This document shows, in pieces, positions 1 to 8,143 of a DNA stretch of 45,638 nucleotides; within the stretch, counting starts at the first letter, position 1; each line of letters starts with the position of its first letter. The position numbers were made by a program, and so were the translations under genes. The DNA is from an uncultured Pseudomonadota bacterium. GTDB taxonomy: Bacteria; Myxococcota_A; UBA796; SXON01. The stretch is taken from contig CAIXRH010000226.1 in assembly GCA_903921785.1 (NCBI GenBank), positions 1 to 45,638 on the forward strand, given 5' to 3'. The notes under the pieces are model-generated. The model worked only from the letters and a program-made list of their open reading frames with translations. It did not search any database and was not told where the DNA came from.

Positions 1-126
1 CAGCGGCGCCAGCAGCGAGCGGTAGTGGGGCGGCGCGCCGGGCGCGGCGAGGCGATGGCCCGGCTTCAGGCCGAGCTTCTTGGCGAGCGGGGTGCCGGAG
101 TAGCCAGTGGGCGGGGGCGCGGGCAT
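1..126 (-). CDS. DUF3052 family protein, 5' part only
   Basis: Reading leftwards from an ATG at 126, the first 42 residues include GYSGTPLAKKLGLKPGHR and then a PPHY segment. This matches the conserved start of the DUF3052 family, small cytosolic bacterial proteins of unknown function. The reading frame runs off the left edge, so the C-terminal two thirds or so are missing. The start lies 8 bp downstream of the stop of the lipoprotein gene at 135-371, on the same strand. The minus-strand leader between them reads GTAGGAGCCCCC, with a GGAG ribosome-binding site, so the two genes probably share a transcript. No function can be given beyond the family. Confidence 0.75.
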   Translation of the reverse strand, partial: MPAPPPTGYSGTPLAKKLGLKPGHRLAAPGAPPHYRSLLAPL

Positions 127-134
127 GGGGGCTC

Positions 135-371
135 CTACTGCCGCGCGCCGTCGTACGTCCACTCCATGAAGCTCAAGGTGTCGTGGCAGTTCGCCGCGAA
201 CGCCGCCAGCCCGTCGTCGCCGGGCGGCGCGTCCGCCTCCCCGCGAACGTCCGTCTCGGGGGTGCAGGGGACCGGCGCCGGCTCGCCCTCGACCGCGGGC
301 ACACGCGGCGCACACGCTACGGCGCACCCGAAGAAGGCGGCCAGGAAGGGGCTACGCCAGGACACCCGCAT
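135..371 (-). CDS. small lipoprotein
   Basis: This 78-residue protein starts with a basic/hydrophobic signal peptide ending in the lipobox AVAC (Cys20). It should be exported, lipidated and anchored in the membrane. The mature part is short and acidic and contains a Cys near residue 38 and a second in the sequence AANCHDTLSF. I recognise no domain. The ATG at 371 is preceded by TATAGT with 7 nt between, and no Shine-Dalgarno is visible, so the message is probably leaderless. The DUF3052 gene follows 8 bp after its stop. Its role is unknown; export and lipidation are well supported by the signal sequence. Confidence 0.7.
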   Translation of the reverse strand: MRVSWRSPFLAAFFGCAVACAPRVPAVEGEPAPVPCTPETDVRGEADAPPGDDGLAAFAANCHDTLSFMEWTYDGARQ

Positions 372-378
372 GGCCGTC

Positions 379-384
379 ACTATA
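379..384 (-). promoter_or_regulatory. -10 element of a probably leaderless promoter
   Basis: The minus strand reads TATAGT, then seven bases, then ATG at 371. The hexamer matches the sigma70-type -10 consensus in 5 of 6 positions. Transcription would then begin at or within a base or two of the start codon. No good -35 was seen 16-18 bp upstream. Confidence 0.5.
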
Positions 385-420
385 CCCCGAGGGTTCGGTA
401 GCCGCGCGTCGGGGCTCCGC

Positions 421-490
421 GCCGATGGCGCCGCCGGCGGTTGTCCCGGCTCGCGACGGTGGAGGAGGGCCGGGAGGTCAGCGCACCTCC
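421..490 (+). repeat. dispersed intergenic repeat, family A, copy 1
   Basis: This copy has the family core: GTCC-GGCTCGCGA, then a GGTGGAGGAGGGCCGGGAGG end. It finishes with the small hairpin GAGGTCAGCGCACCTC. The last 22 bases are identical to copy 2 at 2204-2266. It lies 27 bp beyond the stop of the minus-strand propeller gene (518-2077), with its GGGCCGGGAGG end nearest that stop. It may act at the 3' end of that transcript. Confidence 0.75.
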
Positions 491-517
491 TTCGCCCACC
501 CGCCCCCACCGCTCCCG

Positions 518-2077
518 TCACCGCAGCCGGAGCGCCCCCTCTACGCCGCCGGCCCACGCCTTCGTCCACTTCACCGCGCCGGTGGCGCCGTCGAGCGCGT
601 AGAGGTGGTCGGCGTCGCCCGCAAGCAACAGCTTCCCGGCCGCCACCGCCCCGCCCACGACGCCGCCGGGCGCCGGCACCCGCCAGCGCTCCTCCCCGGC
701 CGCGTTCACGGCCGCGATCCAGGGCGCCTCCGCCCCGCCGCCCGTCACCCAGACCGTGCCGTCGTCCCCCTGGGCCAGCGGCCGGACCTCTGTGGACCAG
801 GTCCCCACCCACCGGCGCGCGCCGGCGTCGCGGACCCGCCAGGTCTCCCCGTCCTCGCGGATGCCGAGGAGCGGCGGCGCGTAGCGGCGGGGGTCTGGCT
901 CTCCGTCCCCCGCGTCGAGGGTCGCCCCGGTCTTCCAGTTGAAGAGCTCCCAGGTCCACTTGCCGTGATCCCAGTGGGTCACGGTGATCCAGCGCGGCAC
1001 CGGAGAGGGCTGCACGAGCCCGCCCCCGCCGTCCCCGCCGGTCAAGGTGCGCGACCACCGGGTCTCCCCGCCCGCGTCCACTGCGAGCGTGCGGCCGTGG
1101 TAATCGTGATGGGCCACGCCATCCGCCGCCCCGTTCTCCGGCTTGTGGGCAGGGGACACCTGCGCGAGCCCCGCCGCCGCGGCCCAGCCGGTCGCGCCGA
1201 TCCGGAGCGTAGGTCCCGTCGCCTCGCCGCCGCGGACGGTCCAGCCCCACACCCGCTCCCAGGGGCGGCCGTTCGTTTCTTCGTACGGGAGCAGGCCCAC
1301 CACGTCCCCCGTCTCGCACCCGACGACGCCGAGGTAGGCCGCGTTCATCAGCAGGCACAAGGGGCCCTTCGGGGTGGACCAGGTCCCCCCGCTCACCGGA
1401 GCCGCGGGCGCGGGCCAGCTGTGCGTCGACCCGTCGGTGCCGAGCACGAGCAGCTTCTTGTACGCGGAGGCCACGACCGCGGTCTCCCCCACGGCGGTCC
1501 GCTCCCAGTGCTCCTGGGTGCGGACGCGAACGAGCGTCGCGCCCGAGGCGTCCGCGAGGGTGAAGCTGTAGTGCCCGCCGAGCAGAACGGCCGTCGAGCT
1601 CACGCCGAGCACGCGGCAGCTCGGCATGGCCACGTCGCGCTCGCCCACGCGGAGGTGGGCGAAGAAGTCCTCCGGGCGGTCCTCCGGGTCGTACTCGCAG
1701 GTCATCCCTGGGCGGCGGCACTCCGGGCGGTCCGGCGGCGGAGGTTGCACCCCGGTACACACCTCGCCGCCCGCGAACGGGAGGCACGCGGGTCGGGACG
1801 CCTCGGACGCGGGCGGCGCGGGCGGCGCGACCTCGACGCCGATGAGCCGGTCGCCCTCCCAGGTGAACGCGTACCCCGAGTCGACGACGACCAGCCGCCC
1901 GTCGACGACGGACAGGCTGTACCCCCCCGAGGTCGTCGGCAGCACCCGACGGGCCGCGCCCGTGGCCGGGTCGAAGACCTGCACGCCCACGTGGCTCCGG
2001 AGCGCGAACGTGCCGTCCGGCAACGCGACGAGCTCGGCCGCGTGGGCCAGCGTGAGCAGGAGGCCTACCGGCAGCAT
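518..2077 (-). CDS. secreted PQQ-like beta-propeller protein
   Basis: This is a 519-residue exported protein. The start chosen is the ATG at 2077, preceded by GGAGG with about 7 nt spacing. A signal peptide (MLPVGLLLTLAHA) follows immediately, whereas the longer open frame upstream is Arg-rich and unlikely. Blades of the PQQ/quinoprotein-dehydrogenase-like type are visible. The last reads VNAAGEERWRV, LLLAGDADHLYALDG and ATGAVKW, and earlier blades include VQVFDPATGAARRV. Such propellers bind cofactors or protein partners in the periplasm, or act like BamB scaffolds. No catalytic dehydrogenase residues were recognised. A Cys-rich insert (CLPFAGGEVCTG) lies around residues 120-155. It stands alone, with repeats on both sides. 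Confidence 0.8.
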   Translation of the reverse strand: MLPVGLLLTLAHAAELVALPDGTFALRSHVGVQVFDPATGAARRVLPTTSGGYSLSVVDGRLVVVDSGYAFTWEGDRLIGVEVAPPAPPASEASRPACLPFAGGEVCTGVQPPPPDRPECRRPGMTCEYDPEDRPEDFFAHLRVGERDVAMPSCRVLGVSSTAVLLGGHYSFTLADASGATLVRVRTQEHWERTAVGETAVVASAYKKLLVLGTDGSTHSWPAPAAPVSGGTWSTPKGPLCLLMNAAYLGVVGCETGDVVGLLPYEETNGRPWERVWGWTVRGGEATGPTLRIGATGWAAAAGLAQVSPAHKPENGAADGVAHHDYHGRTLAVDAGGETRWSRTLTGGDGGGGLVQPSPVPRWITVTHWDHGKWTWELFNWKTGATLDAGDGEPDPRRYAPPLLGIREDGETWRVRDAGARRWVGTWSTEVRPLAQGDDGTVWVTGGGAEAPWIAAVNAAGEERWRVPAPGGVVGGAVAAGKLLLAGDADHLYALDGATGAVKWTKAWAGGVEGALRLR

Positions 2078-2203
2078 CGCGAGAAACCTCCGTGGAGCTT
2101 GCCTGTTCGCACGTCGGGCCGCCGGGTGACGGAGCTCCGGTATCGCGCGGCGCGCCGCCGACAACCCGGTTTCGCCGCCGCGTGCCGGGCCGCCGCCCCC
2201 ACC

Positions 2204-2266
2204 GCGCCCGCCGACGCTTGTCCGGGCTCGCGAGGGTGGAGCCGGGCCGGGAGGTCAGCGCACCTC
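2204..2266 (+). repeat. dispersed intergenic repeat, family A, copy 2
   Basis: The copy runs CCGACGCTTGTC, GGGCTCGCGAGGGTGGAG, CCGGGCCGGGAGG and ends in the GAGGTCAGCGCACCTC hairpin, identical there to copy 1. It lies in the divergent gap between the propeller gene and the TetR operon, directly before the operon's TTGACA box. It is the one family A copy without a gene stop beside its GGGAGG end. Confidence 0.75.
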
Positions 2267-2271
2267 GTCTC

Positions 2272-2309
2272 TTGACACCCCCATGAACATCACGATAGCT
2301 ACCACTATC
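2272..2309 (+). promoter_or_regulatory. promoter with overlapping operator dyad for the TetR operon
   Basis: TTGACA at 2272-2277 is a perfect -35. A weak -10 (GATAGC) begins 16 bp downstream at 2294. The perfect dyad GATAG-N6-CTATC spans 2294-2309 and overlaps that -10, with outer CACG and CGTG half-sites adding imperfect symmetry. This is the classic position for autorepression by the TetR-type protein whose ATG is at 2320. The leader would be very short, about 14 nt, with no Shine-Dalgarno. Which protein binds is inferred from position only. Confidence 0.55.
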
Positions 2310-2319
2310 ACCGTGTTCA

Positions 2320-3054
2320 ATGGCTCCCCGCCCACCCCCCACTGACGACCTCCTCCTCGACGCCGCGGCCGCCCTCGTCCGGCGCGGCGAGCCGCTCTCC
2401 GTCGCCGCCGTCGCCACGGAAGCCGGCGTTGCCCGGGGTACGGTGTACAAGCGGTTCGCCGACCGCGAGGCGCTCTCGGCGGCGCTCCTGGCCTCCGGCC
2501 GGGTCGCCGCCGCGCCCGGCGCCGAGCCCGACGCCCGGGAGCGCATCCTCGACGCGGTGGGCGTCGTGCTCAAGCGGAAGGGCCTCGCGGCCACCACGCT
2601 CGACGAGGTAGCGCGGGAGGCCGGCGTCGGCGCGGTCACCGTGTACCGCCGCTTCGGCGACCGCCGCGGGCTGCTCCAAGCGTTCGTGGCCGAACGGTCG
2701 CCGCGGCGGGTGCTGGCCGCCCTCCCGCTCGACGGTTCGGGGGACGTCGAAGCGGGCCTCCTCCTCCTCGCCCGGGAGAGCATCGGGTTCTTCCGCGAAC
2801 ACCGCGAGGTCTTCTTGATGAGCTTCTCCGCCGACCCCGAAGCGCGGGAGCTGGTGGAGAGCGCCCGCCAGGGCTCGCCGTCGGTCCGGGGCATCACCGC
2901 CGCCTTCGTCGGTGCGCACTTCCCCGACCCCCCCGGCCGCACCGTCCAGGCGTTCTTCGGCCTCCTGATGTCCATCGCCTGGAGCGGCGAGGGCGCCGTG
3001 GAGGCGGACGCGGCGTTCGTGGTCTCGACCTTCCTCCATGGGGTGTCGCGATGA
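2320..3054 (+). CDS. TetR-type regulator with two tandem HTH domains
   Basis: In this 244-residue protein two complete TetR-type helix-turn-helix segments are visible. The first, about residues 27-53, contains VATEAGVARGTVYKRFADRE. The second, about residues 92-118, contains VAREAGVGAVTVYRRFGDRR. Canonical TetR proteins have one N-terminal HTH followed by a ligand-binding helical domain. Here only about 120 residues follow the second HTH, enough for one shortened ligand/dimer domain. The gene overlaps the permease gene by ATGA and so is translationally coupled to it. A dyad over the probable promoter suggests autoregulation. The inducer is unknown; the linked enzyme suggests an antibiotic or small metabolite. 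Confidence 0.85.
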   Translation: MAPRPPPTDDLLLDAAAALVRRGEPLSVAAVATEAGVARGTVYKRFADREALSAALLASGRVAAAPGAEPDARERILDAVGVVLKRKGLAATTLDEVAREAGVGAVTVYRRFGDRRGLLQAFVAERSPRRVLAALPLDGSGDVEAGLLLLARESIGFFREHREVFLMSFSADPEARELVESARQGSPSVRGITAAFVGAHFPDPPGRTVQAFFGLLMSIAWSGEGAVEADAAFVVSTFLHGVSR

Positions 3055-3545
3055 AGTGGGCCTACGTGGTTTTCTTCGCCCTGCTCCTCGGCGTCGTCGC
3101 GCTGGCGGCGGCGCAGGGCAAGCTCGGCGAGGGCTTCCGGGCGAGCGGCAAGTCCGCCATGGCGCTCGGGCCGGTGCTGATCCTGGCGTTCCTGGTGATG
3201 GGGTTCACCGAGGTGCTGCTCCCCCAGGGCTGGGTGGAGCGGTGGCTCACCGACGCGTCGGGGCCACGGGGGCTCGCGGTGGCGTGGCTCGCCGGCGTGC
3301 TCACCCCCGGTGGCAGCGTCATCGGCTTCCCCATGGCCGCCGGGCTCCTGAAGACCGGGGCTTCACCCGCAGTCGTCGTCACCTACCTCACCTCCATGGC
3401 GCTGCTCAACGTGCTGCGGCTGCCGATGGAGGTCGGAATCTACGGGGGGCGGATGCTCGCGCTGCGCGTGCTCGCCTGCCTCGTCGTCCCCTTCGTGGCC
3501 GGGGGCTTCGCCCGGCTCCTCGCTCCGCTCGTCCTCGGCCGCTGA
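3051..3545 (+). CDS. short YraQ-like permease
   Basis: This is a 164-residue integral membrane protein with about five hydrophobic segments, near residues 4-22, 38-57, 75-100, 106-122 and 137-160. The stretch TPGGSVIGFPMAAGLLKTGA followed by TYLTSMALLNVLRLPMEVG resembles the conserved half of permeases of the YraQ/ArsP type (COG0701). Full-length members have around 300 residues or more and two such halves. This one is half-size and may work as a homodimer. The start overlaps the regulator's stop (ATGA), and the next gene begins 16 bp downstream. It is probably the transport arm of the operon; its substrate cannot be told from sequence. Confidence 0.65.
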   Translation: MKWAYVVFFALLLGVVALAAAQGKLGEGFRASGKSAMALGPVLILAFLVMGFTEVLLPQGWVERWLTDASGPRGLAVAWLAGVLTPGGSVIGFPMAAGLLKTGASPAVVVTYLTSMALLNVLRLPMEVGIYGGRMLALRVLACLVVPFVAGGFARLLAPLVLGR

Positions 3546-3561
3546 CCGTCCGGAGGTCCCC

Positions 3562-6219
3562 ATGTCCAACCCTGCTTTTGTACTCCCGCTCGCCGACGCT
3601 ACGCTCACCCTCGCCACCGGCGGCGGGAAGGCCGTGAACCTCGGGGCGATGCTCCGCGCCGGGCTGCCGGTGCCGGACGGGGCCGTGGTCACCACGGAGG
3701 CATACCGGTCGTTCGTGGCTGCCAACGGCCTCGCGGGCGCGATCGACGCCGCCTGGGTCCACGCCGCCGACCCGACCGCGGTGGAGGCCGCCTCGGCGCA
3801 GCTCCGCATCGCCTTCGAGGCCGGCGTCGTCCCTCCGGCGATCGCGGATGCCCTCCGTGCCGCCTGGGCGCAGCTCGGGCCGCAGGCCGTCGCGGTGCGC
3901 TCTTCCGCCACCGCCGAGGACCTCCCCGACGCCAGCTTCGCCGGCCAGCAGGACACCTACCTCAACGTCCGCGGCGCGGACGCCGTCGCCGACGCCGTCC
4001 GTCGCTGCTGGGGCAGCCTCTGGACCGCCCGGGCGATGGCGTACCGCGCCCGTCAGGGAATCCGCCCCGAGGACGTGGCGCTCGCCGTCGTCGTCCAGCG
4101 GATGGCGCCCGCCACCGCGGCCGGCGTGATGTTCACCGTGCACCCGGTCACCGGGCGCGCCGACCGCGCCGTGATCAACGCCACCTGGGGCCTCGGCGAG
4201 GCGCTGGTGTCGGGGCGGGTGAACCCGGACACGCTCGTGGTGGAGAAGGCGTCGGGGGCGGTGCTGCGGGTGGAGCTGGGCGACAAGGCGGTGATGACCG
4301 CCGAGACCGCCACGGGCACCGCCGAGGCCGAGGTCTCAGCCGAACGCCGCGCCCAACGTGCGCTCACCGACGCCCAGGCCGCCGCCCTCGCCCGGCACGG
4401 CGTCGCGCTGGAGGCGCTCTTCGGCGGGCCGCAGGACGTGGAGTGGGCGGTGGTCGAGGGCGGGGTCGTGCTCTTGCAGTCGCGCGCGATCACCACGATG
4501 GCCCCGGCTATTCCCGGCGACGACGCCTGGCCGCCGATCGACCGCGGGCAACCCTGGCCCTTCGACGTCTGGACCCAGCAGGACATGGGCGAGCGGTGGC
4601 CCGAGCCCGTCACCCCGCTGACGTGGTCGATCTCCGAGCCGATGAACCAGGCGATCATGGACGGGATGCTCGACGGGCTCCAGGCCCCCTACGCCGGGAA
4701 GGTCCGCTGGAGCCTCCGGGCCTTCGGACGGGTGTGGATGAACGAAGGCGCGCTTTTGCACGCCTACTGCCAAGGCATGGGGATGCCGCTCGCGATGATG
4801 CGCTCCGGGCTCACCCACCCCGCGGCGAAGCCGGTCGGCCCCGAAGGCTGGCAGCTCGGGCCGGCGCTCCGCCACATGGGCTTCTTCTGGAAGGCGATGA
4901 GCGGCTGGGAGAAGAACGTCGACCGGTTCGAAGCCGCCTTCCCCCAGATCGACGCCTGGGTGGACACCTTCATGGCCCGCGACCTCACCGCCACCCCGGA
5001 AGCGGCCTTGCTCCCGGAGCTCCTCGATACGTGGTTCCCCCGGCTCCTCACCTACGTGGCGATGCACACCAACGCCACTTCGCTCTCGATGAGCAGCTAC
5101 GACGAGCTCGAAGGGGTGGTGGTGAAGGCCGGCGGCGACAGCGCCACGGCGCAGGAGCTGATGGGCGGGATCTCCGGGGTGATCGCCGCGGAGATGGTGC
5201 CGTCCCTCGCGGCGATGGCCGCCCTGCTGCGCGTCGCCGGCCTCGTGGAGCTGGTCACCGGGCAGCCGCCCGCCGCCGCCCTGGCCGCTCTCCGTGCCGA
5301 TCCCCGCGCCGCGCCGTTCCTCCAGGAGCTCGCCGCCTTCCTCCAGCGGCACGGGCACCGGGCGGCCACCGAGGGCGAGCTCCGGTTCCCCCGCTGGAGT
5401 GAAGCGCCCGAGCTGGTGATCGAGCAGCTCCTCCCCTACCTCCGCGGCAGCGCCACCCCCACCTCCCAGGGCGCCGCCGACCGTCGTGAGGCCACCAGCC
5501 TCGCCTTCCGCGGGAAGCTGGGGTGGTTCAACCGCATGGCCTTCGACCGCGCCCTGCCCCGCGCCCAGCGGTTCACCCGGATGCGCGACAACGGCCAGGG
5601 CTACGTGGTGAAGCTCCTGATGCCCATCCGGGTGCTCCTGGCCGAGCTCGGGCGGCGCCTCGTCGCCGCCGGCGCCCTCCGCACCGAGGACGACGTGTGG
5701 TTCCTCGTCCGCGAGGACCTCGCCTCCGCCACCGCCGCGAATCCGTCCGACGCCGCCGCCGCCCGCGCCGCCCTCCAGGCCCGCGCCGACGCCCGCCGCG
5801 CCGCCCACACCTTCTGGCTCAGCCAGACCCCGCCCGACGCACTCGACACCCACCTCGAGCCCGTCCCTCCCCCCGCGCCCGCCGAGAACGGCGATCCGAA
5901 CACGCTTGTCGGCGTCCCGGCCAGCCGCGGCACCGTCACCGGGACCGCCCGGGTCATCGCCACCCCGCAGGACGCCGCGCGGCTCCAGCCCGGCGACATC
6001 CTGGTCACCCGCGCCACCGACCCAGGATGGACGCCGGTCTTCTCGGTGATCGGCGGCGCGGTCCTCGAGATCGGCGGGCTCCTCTCCCACGGCGCCATCG
6101 TCGCACGGGAGTACGGGCTGCCCGCGGTGGTGAACGTGCCCCAGTGTACGCGGCGGATCCACGACGGCCAGCGCATCACGGTCAACGGGACGACGGGCCG
6201 GGTGACGATCGAGGGGTGA
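3562..6219 (+). CDS. rifampin phosphotransferase/PEP synthase-like enzyme
   Basis: This 885-residue protein has the three-part architecture of PEP synthase and rifampin phosphotransferase. An N-terminal ATP-grasp domain covers about residues 1-315, with GGGKAVNLGAML, AVRSSATAEDLPDASFAGQQ and VMFTVHPVTGRAD. A central substrate region covers about 320-780. A C-terminal swivelling phosphohistidine domain covers about 785-885, with LLSHGAIVAREYGLPAVV (catalytic His843). Length and domain order are closer to rifampin phosphotransferases (about 860 residues) than to PEP synthase, which carries a C-terminal PEP-binding barrel. Those enzymes transfer the beta-phosphate of ATP to an antibiotic hydroxyl. 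The substrate here is unproven. A GGAGG site precedes the ATG. It is the last gene of the operon, and repeat A3 follows 6 bp after the stop. Confidence 0.75.
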   Translation: MSNPAFVLPLADATLTLATGGGKAVNLGAMLRAGLPVPDGAVVTTEAYRSFVAANGLAGAIDAAWVHAADPTAVEAASAQLRIAFEAGVVPPAIADALRAAWAQLGPQAVAVRSSATAEDLPDASFAGQQDTYLNVRGADAVADAVRRCWGSLWTARAMAYRARQGIRPEDVALAVVVQRMAPATAAGVMFTVHPVTGRADRAVINATWGLGEALVSGRVNPDTLVVEKASGAVLRVELGDKAVMTAETATGTAEAEVSAERRAQRALTDAQAAALARHGVALEALFGGPQDVEWAVVEGGVVLLQSRAITTMAPAIPGDDAWPPIDRGQPWPFDVWTQQDMGERWPEPVTPLTWSISEPMNQAIMDGMLDGLQAPYAGKVRWSLRAFGRVWMNEGALLHAYCQGMGMPLAMMRSGLTHPAAKPVGPEGWQLGPALRHMGFFWKAMSGWEKNVDRFEAAFPQIDAWVDTFMARDLTATPEAALLPELLDTWFPRLLTYVAMHTNATSLSMSSYDELEGVVVKAGGDSATAQELMGGISGVIAAEMVPSLAAMAALLRVAGLVELVTGQPPAAALAALRADPRAAPFLQELAAFLQRHGHRAATEGELRFPRWSEAPELVIEQLLPYLRGSATPTSQGAADRREATSLAFRGKLGWFNRMAFDRALPRAQRFTRMRDNGQGYVVKLLMPIRVLLAELGRRLVAAGALRTEDDVWFLVREDLASATAANPSDAAAARAALQARADARRAAHTFWLSQTPPDALDTHLEPVPPPAPAENGDPNTLVGVPASRGTVTGTARVIATPQDAARLQPGDILVTRATDPGWTPVFSVIGGAVLEIGGLLSHGAIVAREYGLPAVVNVPQCTRRIHDGQRITVNGTTGRVTIEG

Positions 6220-6225
6220 TCGAAG

Positions 6226-6308
6226 AGGAGGGTGGGTTCACCTCTCGGCCCTTCGAGAACGTCGCGAGCCCGAGAGTGGGCCAGCCATGACAAACGTCGG
6301 CGGGGCGC
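6226..6308 (-). repeat. dispersed intergenic repeat, family A, copy 3 (long form)
   Basis: Read on the minus strand this copy has the family order, with a CGACGTTTGTC start and a GGGCTCGCGACG middle. It carries an extra TGGCTGGCCCAC segment that is also present in copy 6 at 31474-31546. Its GGGCCGAGAGG end lies just after the stop of the 3562-6219 gene, the orientation seen beside most neighbouring stop codons. Confidence 0.65.
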
Positions 6309-6379
6309 AACCTCCCGCCAGGGCGGCGGGGTGCTCGCGCTCCGAGGCGGGGACATCCGGGGGAAGCGCAGCGCGACGT

Positions 6380-7057
6380 CTACGCTCCGGCCCCGAGCGC
6401 CGGCCCCGCCCCGTCTCCCGTCGGCGCCCACACCAGCGTCGCCGAGGCCGACGGAGGCCCCGCCACCGCCGCGGGCACGCCGGCGACCATCGTCCGGACA
6501 CGCAACCCGGACCCTGCCGCGGCCAGGCTCCCGAACGCGGCGCGCAGCCCCGACGCAGTGGGCGGGATCGTCAGCATGTAGGGCCGCGCCTGCCACCGCC
6601 GCAACCGCCGCCCTCCCTTCCCGGTCACGCCGGGCAACACGAGGATCGGGTGCGTGCCCGGGGCGTCGACCGGCGCGTGGATGGGCAGCAAGATGCGCGC
6701 GTAGGCGCCCGCCGGGAGCTCGATGCCCGTGGGCGCGGGAACCGCGAAGCGCGACCGCGAGCGGGCCAGCCGCAGCTCCGGCACCAGCCCGACCGTGAGC
6801 GTACGCGGCGTGCTCCAGCCGTTCTGCGCCTCGATCAGCACCATCGACGCGCCGCCCGGCGCGACCGGTGCCTGCGGCCCGAGCACCACGAACTGGACGC
6901 CCGCAAGCTCCAGGATCGCGTCCGCCCCGAACCGTTCCAGGAGCAGATTGGGGAGCTCGTCCTCGGGCGCGACGGTCCTCCGCCGGAGCCCGCCCACGAG
7001 GACGGCGAGCAGGGCCACGACCAGGCCCCCGACGCTGAGCGCGAGGAGCACGCTCAC
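6380..7057 (-). CDS. membrane-anchored hypothetical protein
   Basis: This 225-residue protein has a GTG start at 7057, with a GAGGTG ribosome-binding sequence about 7 nt upstream. Residues 1-25 form a single hydrophobic helix ending in LRRR, a probable N-terminal membrane anchor with the rest outside the membrane. The remainder is beta-rich, with segments such as ILELAGVQFVVLGPQAPVAP and ARILLPIHAPVDAP. It may be an Ig-like or CARDB-like fold, which I cannot confirm. The C-terminus is Ala/Gly/Pro-rich low complexity. No family is recognised. It is flanked by family A repeats on both sides and does not appear to share an operon with its neighbours. Confidence 0.55.
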   Translation of the reverse strand: MSVLLALSVGGLVVALLAVLVGGLRRRTVAPEDELPNLLLERFGADAILELAGVQFVVLGPQAPVAPGGASMVLIEAQNGWSTPRTLTVGLVPELRLARSRSRFAVPAPTGIELPAGAYARILLPIHAPVDAPGTHPILVLPGVTGKGGRRLRRWQARPYMLTIPPTASGLRAAFGSLAAAGSGLRVRTMVAGVPAAVAGPPSASATLVWAPTGDGAGPALGAGA

Positions 7058-7262
7058 GGCGACACCTCGCCGACCCCGCGAGCGCGGGCGTGGGGGTGTG
7101 CACGCTGGCGCCAGGGTGGAGAACCGGGAGAAGGCGGATCACGACGGGGCAGGTACGTTTCCATACGCGGCGTCTAGCCGCGATCCGTCCGCCCGGAAGG
7201 CCGTCCACGCGCACCGTTACACCGCGAGCGGCGTTGTTACCTTCGCGGCGTCCGAGGCAGGG

Positions 7263-7320
7263 GCGCCGCCGACGCCTGTCCTGGCTCGCGATGGTGTAGC
7301 CGGGCCGGGAGGGGGAACCC
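7263..7320 (+). repeat. dispersed intergenic repeat, family A, copy 4
   Basis: A compact copy: CGCCGACGCCTGTCCTGGCT, then CGCGATGGTGTAGCCGGGCC and GGGAGG. It abuts the TAA stop of the minus-strand SPFH gene at 7321 with no spacer. The sequence GGGAA-N6-TTCCC at the junction could form a small hairpin overlapping the stop codon. The GGGAGG end faces the stop, as in copies 1, 3, 5, 6 and 7. Confidence 0.75.
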
Positions 7321-8051
7321 TTATTCCCGCTTCTTCGCTGCGTTGTCCCGGATGACGTTGGCGAGCAACACGTCCACCCGGGTGCCGCCCGAGCCGCCGC
7401 CGCCCCCGGCCGCGCTGTCCGGGACCAGCTTCTGGCCGCTGCCGGCGAGGTGTCTCGCCACCTCGATGGCCGCGTAGTTGTCGGACTTCACCGACTCGAT
7501 CTTCACCTTGATGACGTCGGCCTCGGCGGTGCCGACCGCCTTGATCTTCTCCGCTTCGGCGGCGCCGACGGTCTTCACCACCATCGCGTCGGCCTCGGCG
7601 TTGGTGGTCTTCGCCTTCGCGTCGCCCTCCGCCTTCTTCACCGCGGACTGCGCGTTGAACTCGGCGATCTGCACCTCCCGCTCGGCGTCCACCACGCGGG
7701 CCTGGGTCTTGGCGATGGCCGTTCCACCACCCCGACCTGCCCCTCCGGCACGGTGATGAACGGCTGCCGGGTGACCTGGTATGGCCACGGCCAGTTGCCG
7801 AAGTGCAGGCCGGGCGCGAGGGTGTCCGCCTGGTAGCCGGCTTCGCCGTTGAGCGCGATGATCGTGCCATCCGGCAGGGTCTTGTGGGCGCCGACGAGGG
7901 CGAACATCTTGTTCACCACGCCCATGCTGTCCTCGGGGATCATCACGACCCCGAAGAGGCGCACCCACACGCGGAAGCTGACGATCATCACCAGCGGGGC
8001 GATGACCCACCAGAAGGAGAGGAGCAAGCTCACCAAAGCGTTCACGGACAC
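7321..8051 (-). pseudogene. broken SPFH/band-7 protein gene with internal deletion
   Basis: The 5' part starts at a GTG at 8051 with GGAGG upstream. It encodes a membrane helix and then the N-terminal part of an SPFH/band-7-like protein (IPEDSMGVVNKMF, TLPDGTIIALNGEAGYQADT, FITVPEGQVGVVE). At about 7725 the frame breaks. The other frame resumes directly in the C-terminal coiled-coil, TQARVVDAEREVQIAEFNAQ, which runs through Ala/Glu/Lys repeats to a stop at 7321. Intact relatives are several hundred residues long, with the whole SPFH core between these parts. That core is missing here. This looks like an out-of-frame internal deletion, or an assembly collapse. The two remnants total about 240 codons. 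Confidence 0.7.
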
Positions 8052-8143
8052 CTCCGGAGCCCGGAAACGGATCCGGTCTTACCGAAGCGGGGCGCGAACC
8101 TCAGCCCGACGTCGGCGGCGGCGTCCCGCGATACTCCGGTGAG

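Noticed and set aside
2281-2310. CRISPR-like or tandem repeat between the propeller gene and the TetR gene
   Set aside because: Only one short dyad is present; there are no repeat-spacer units.
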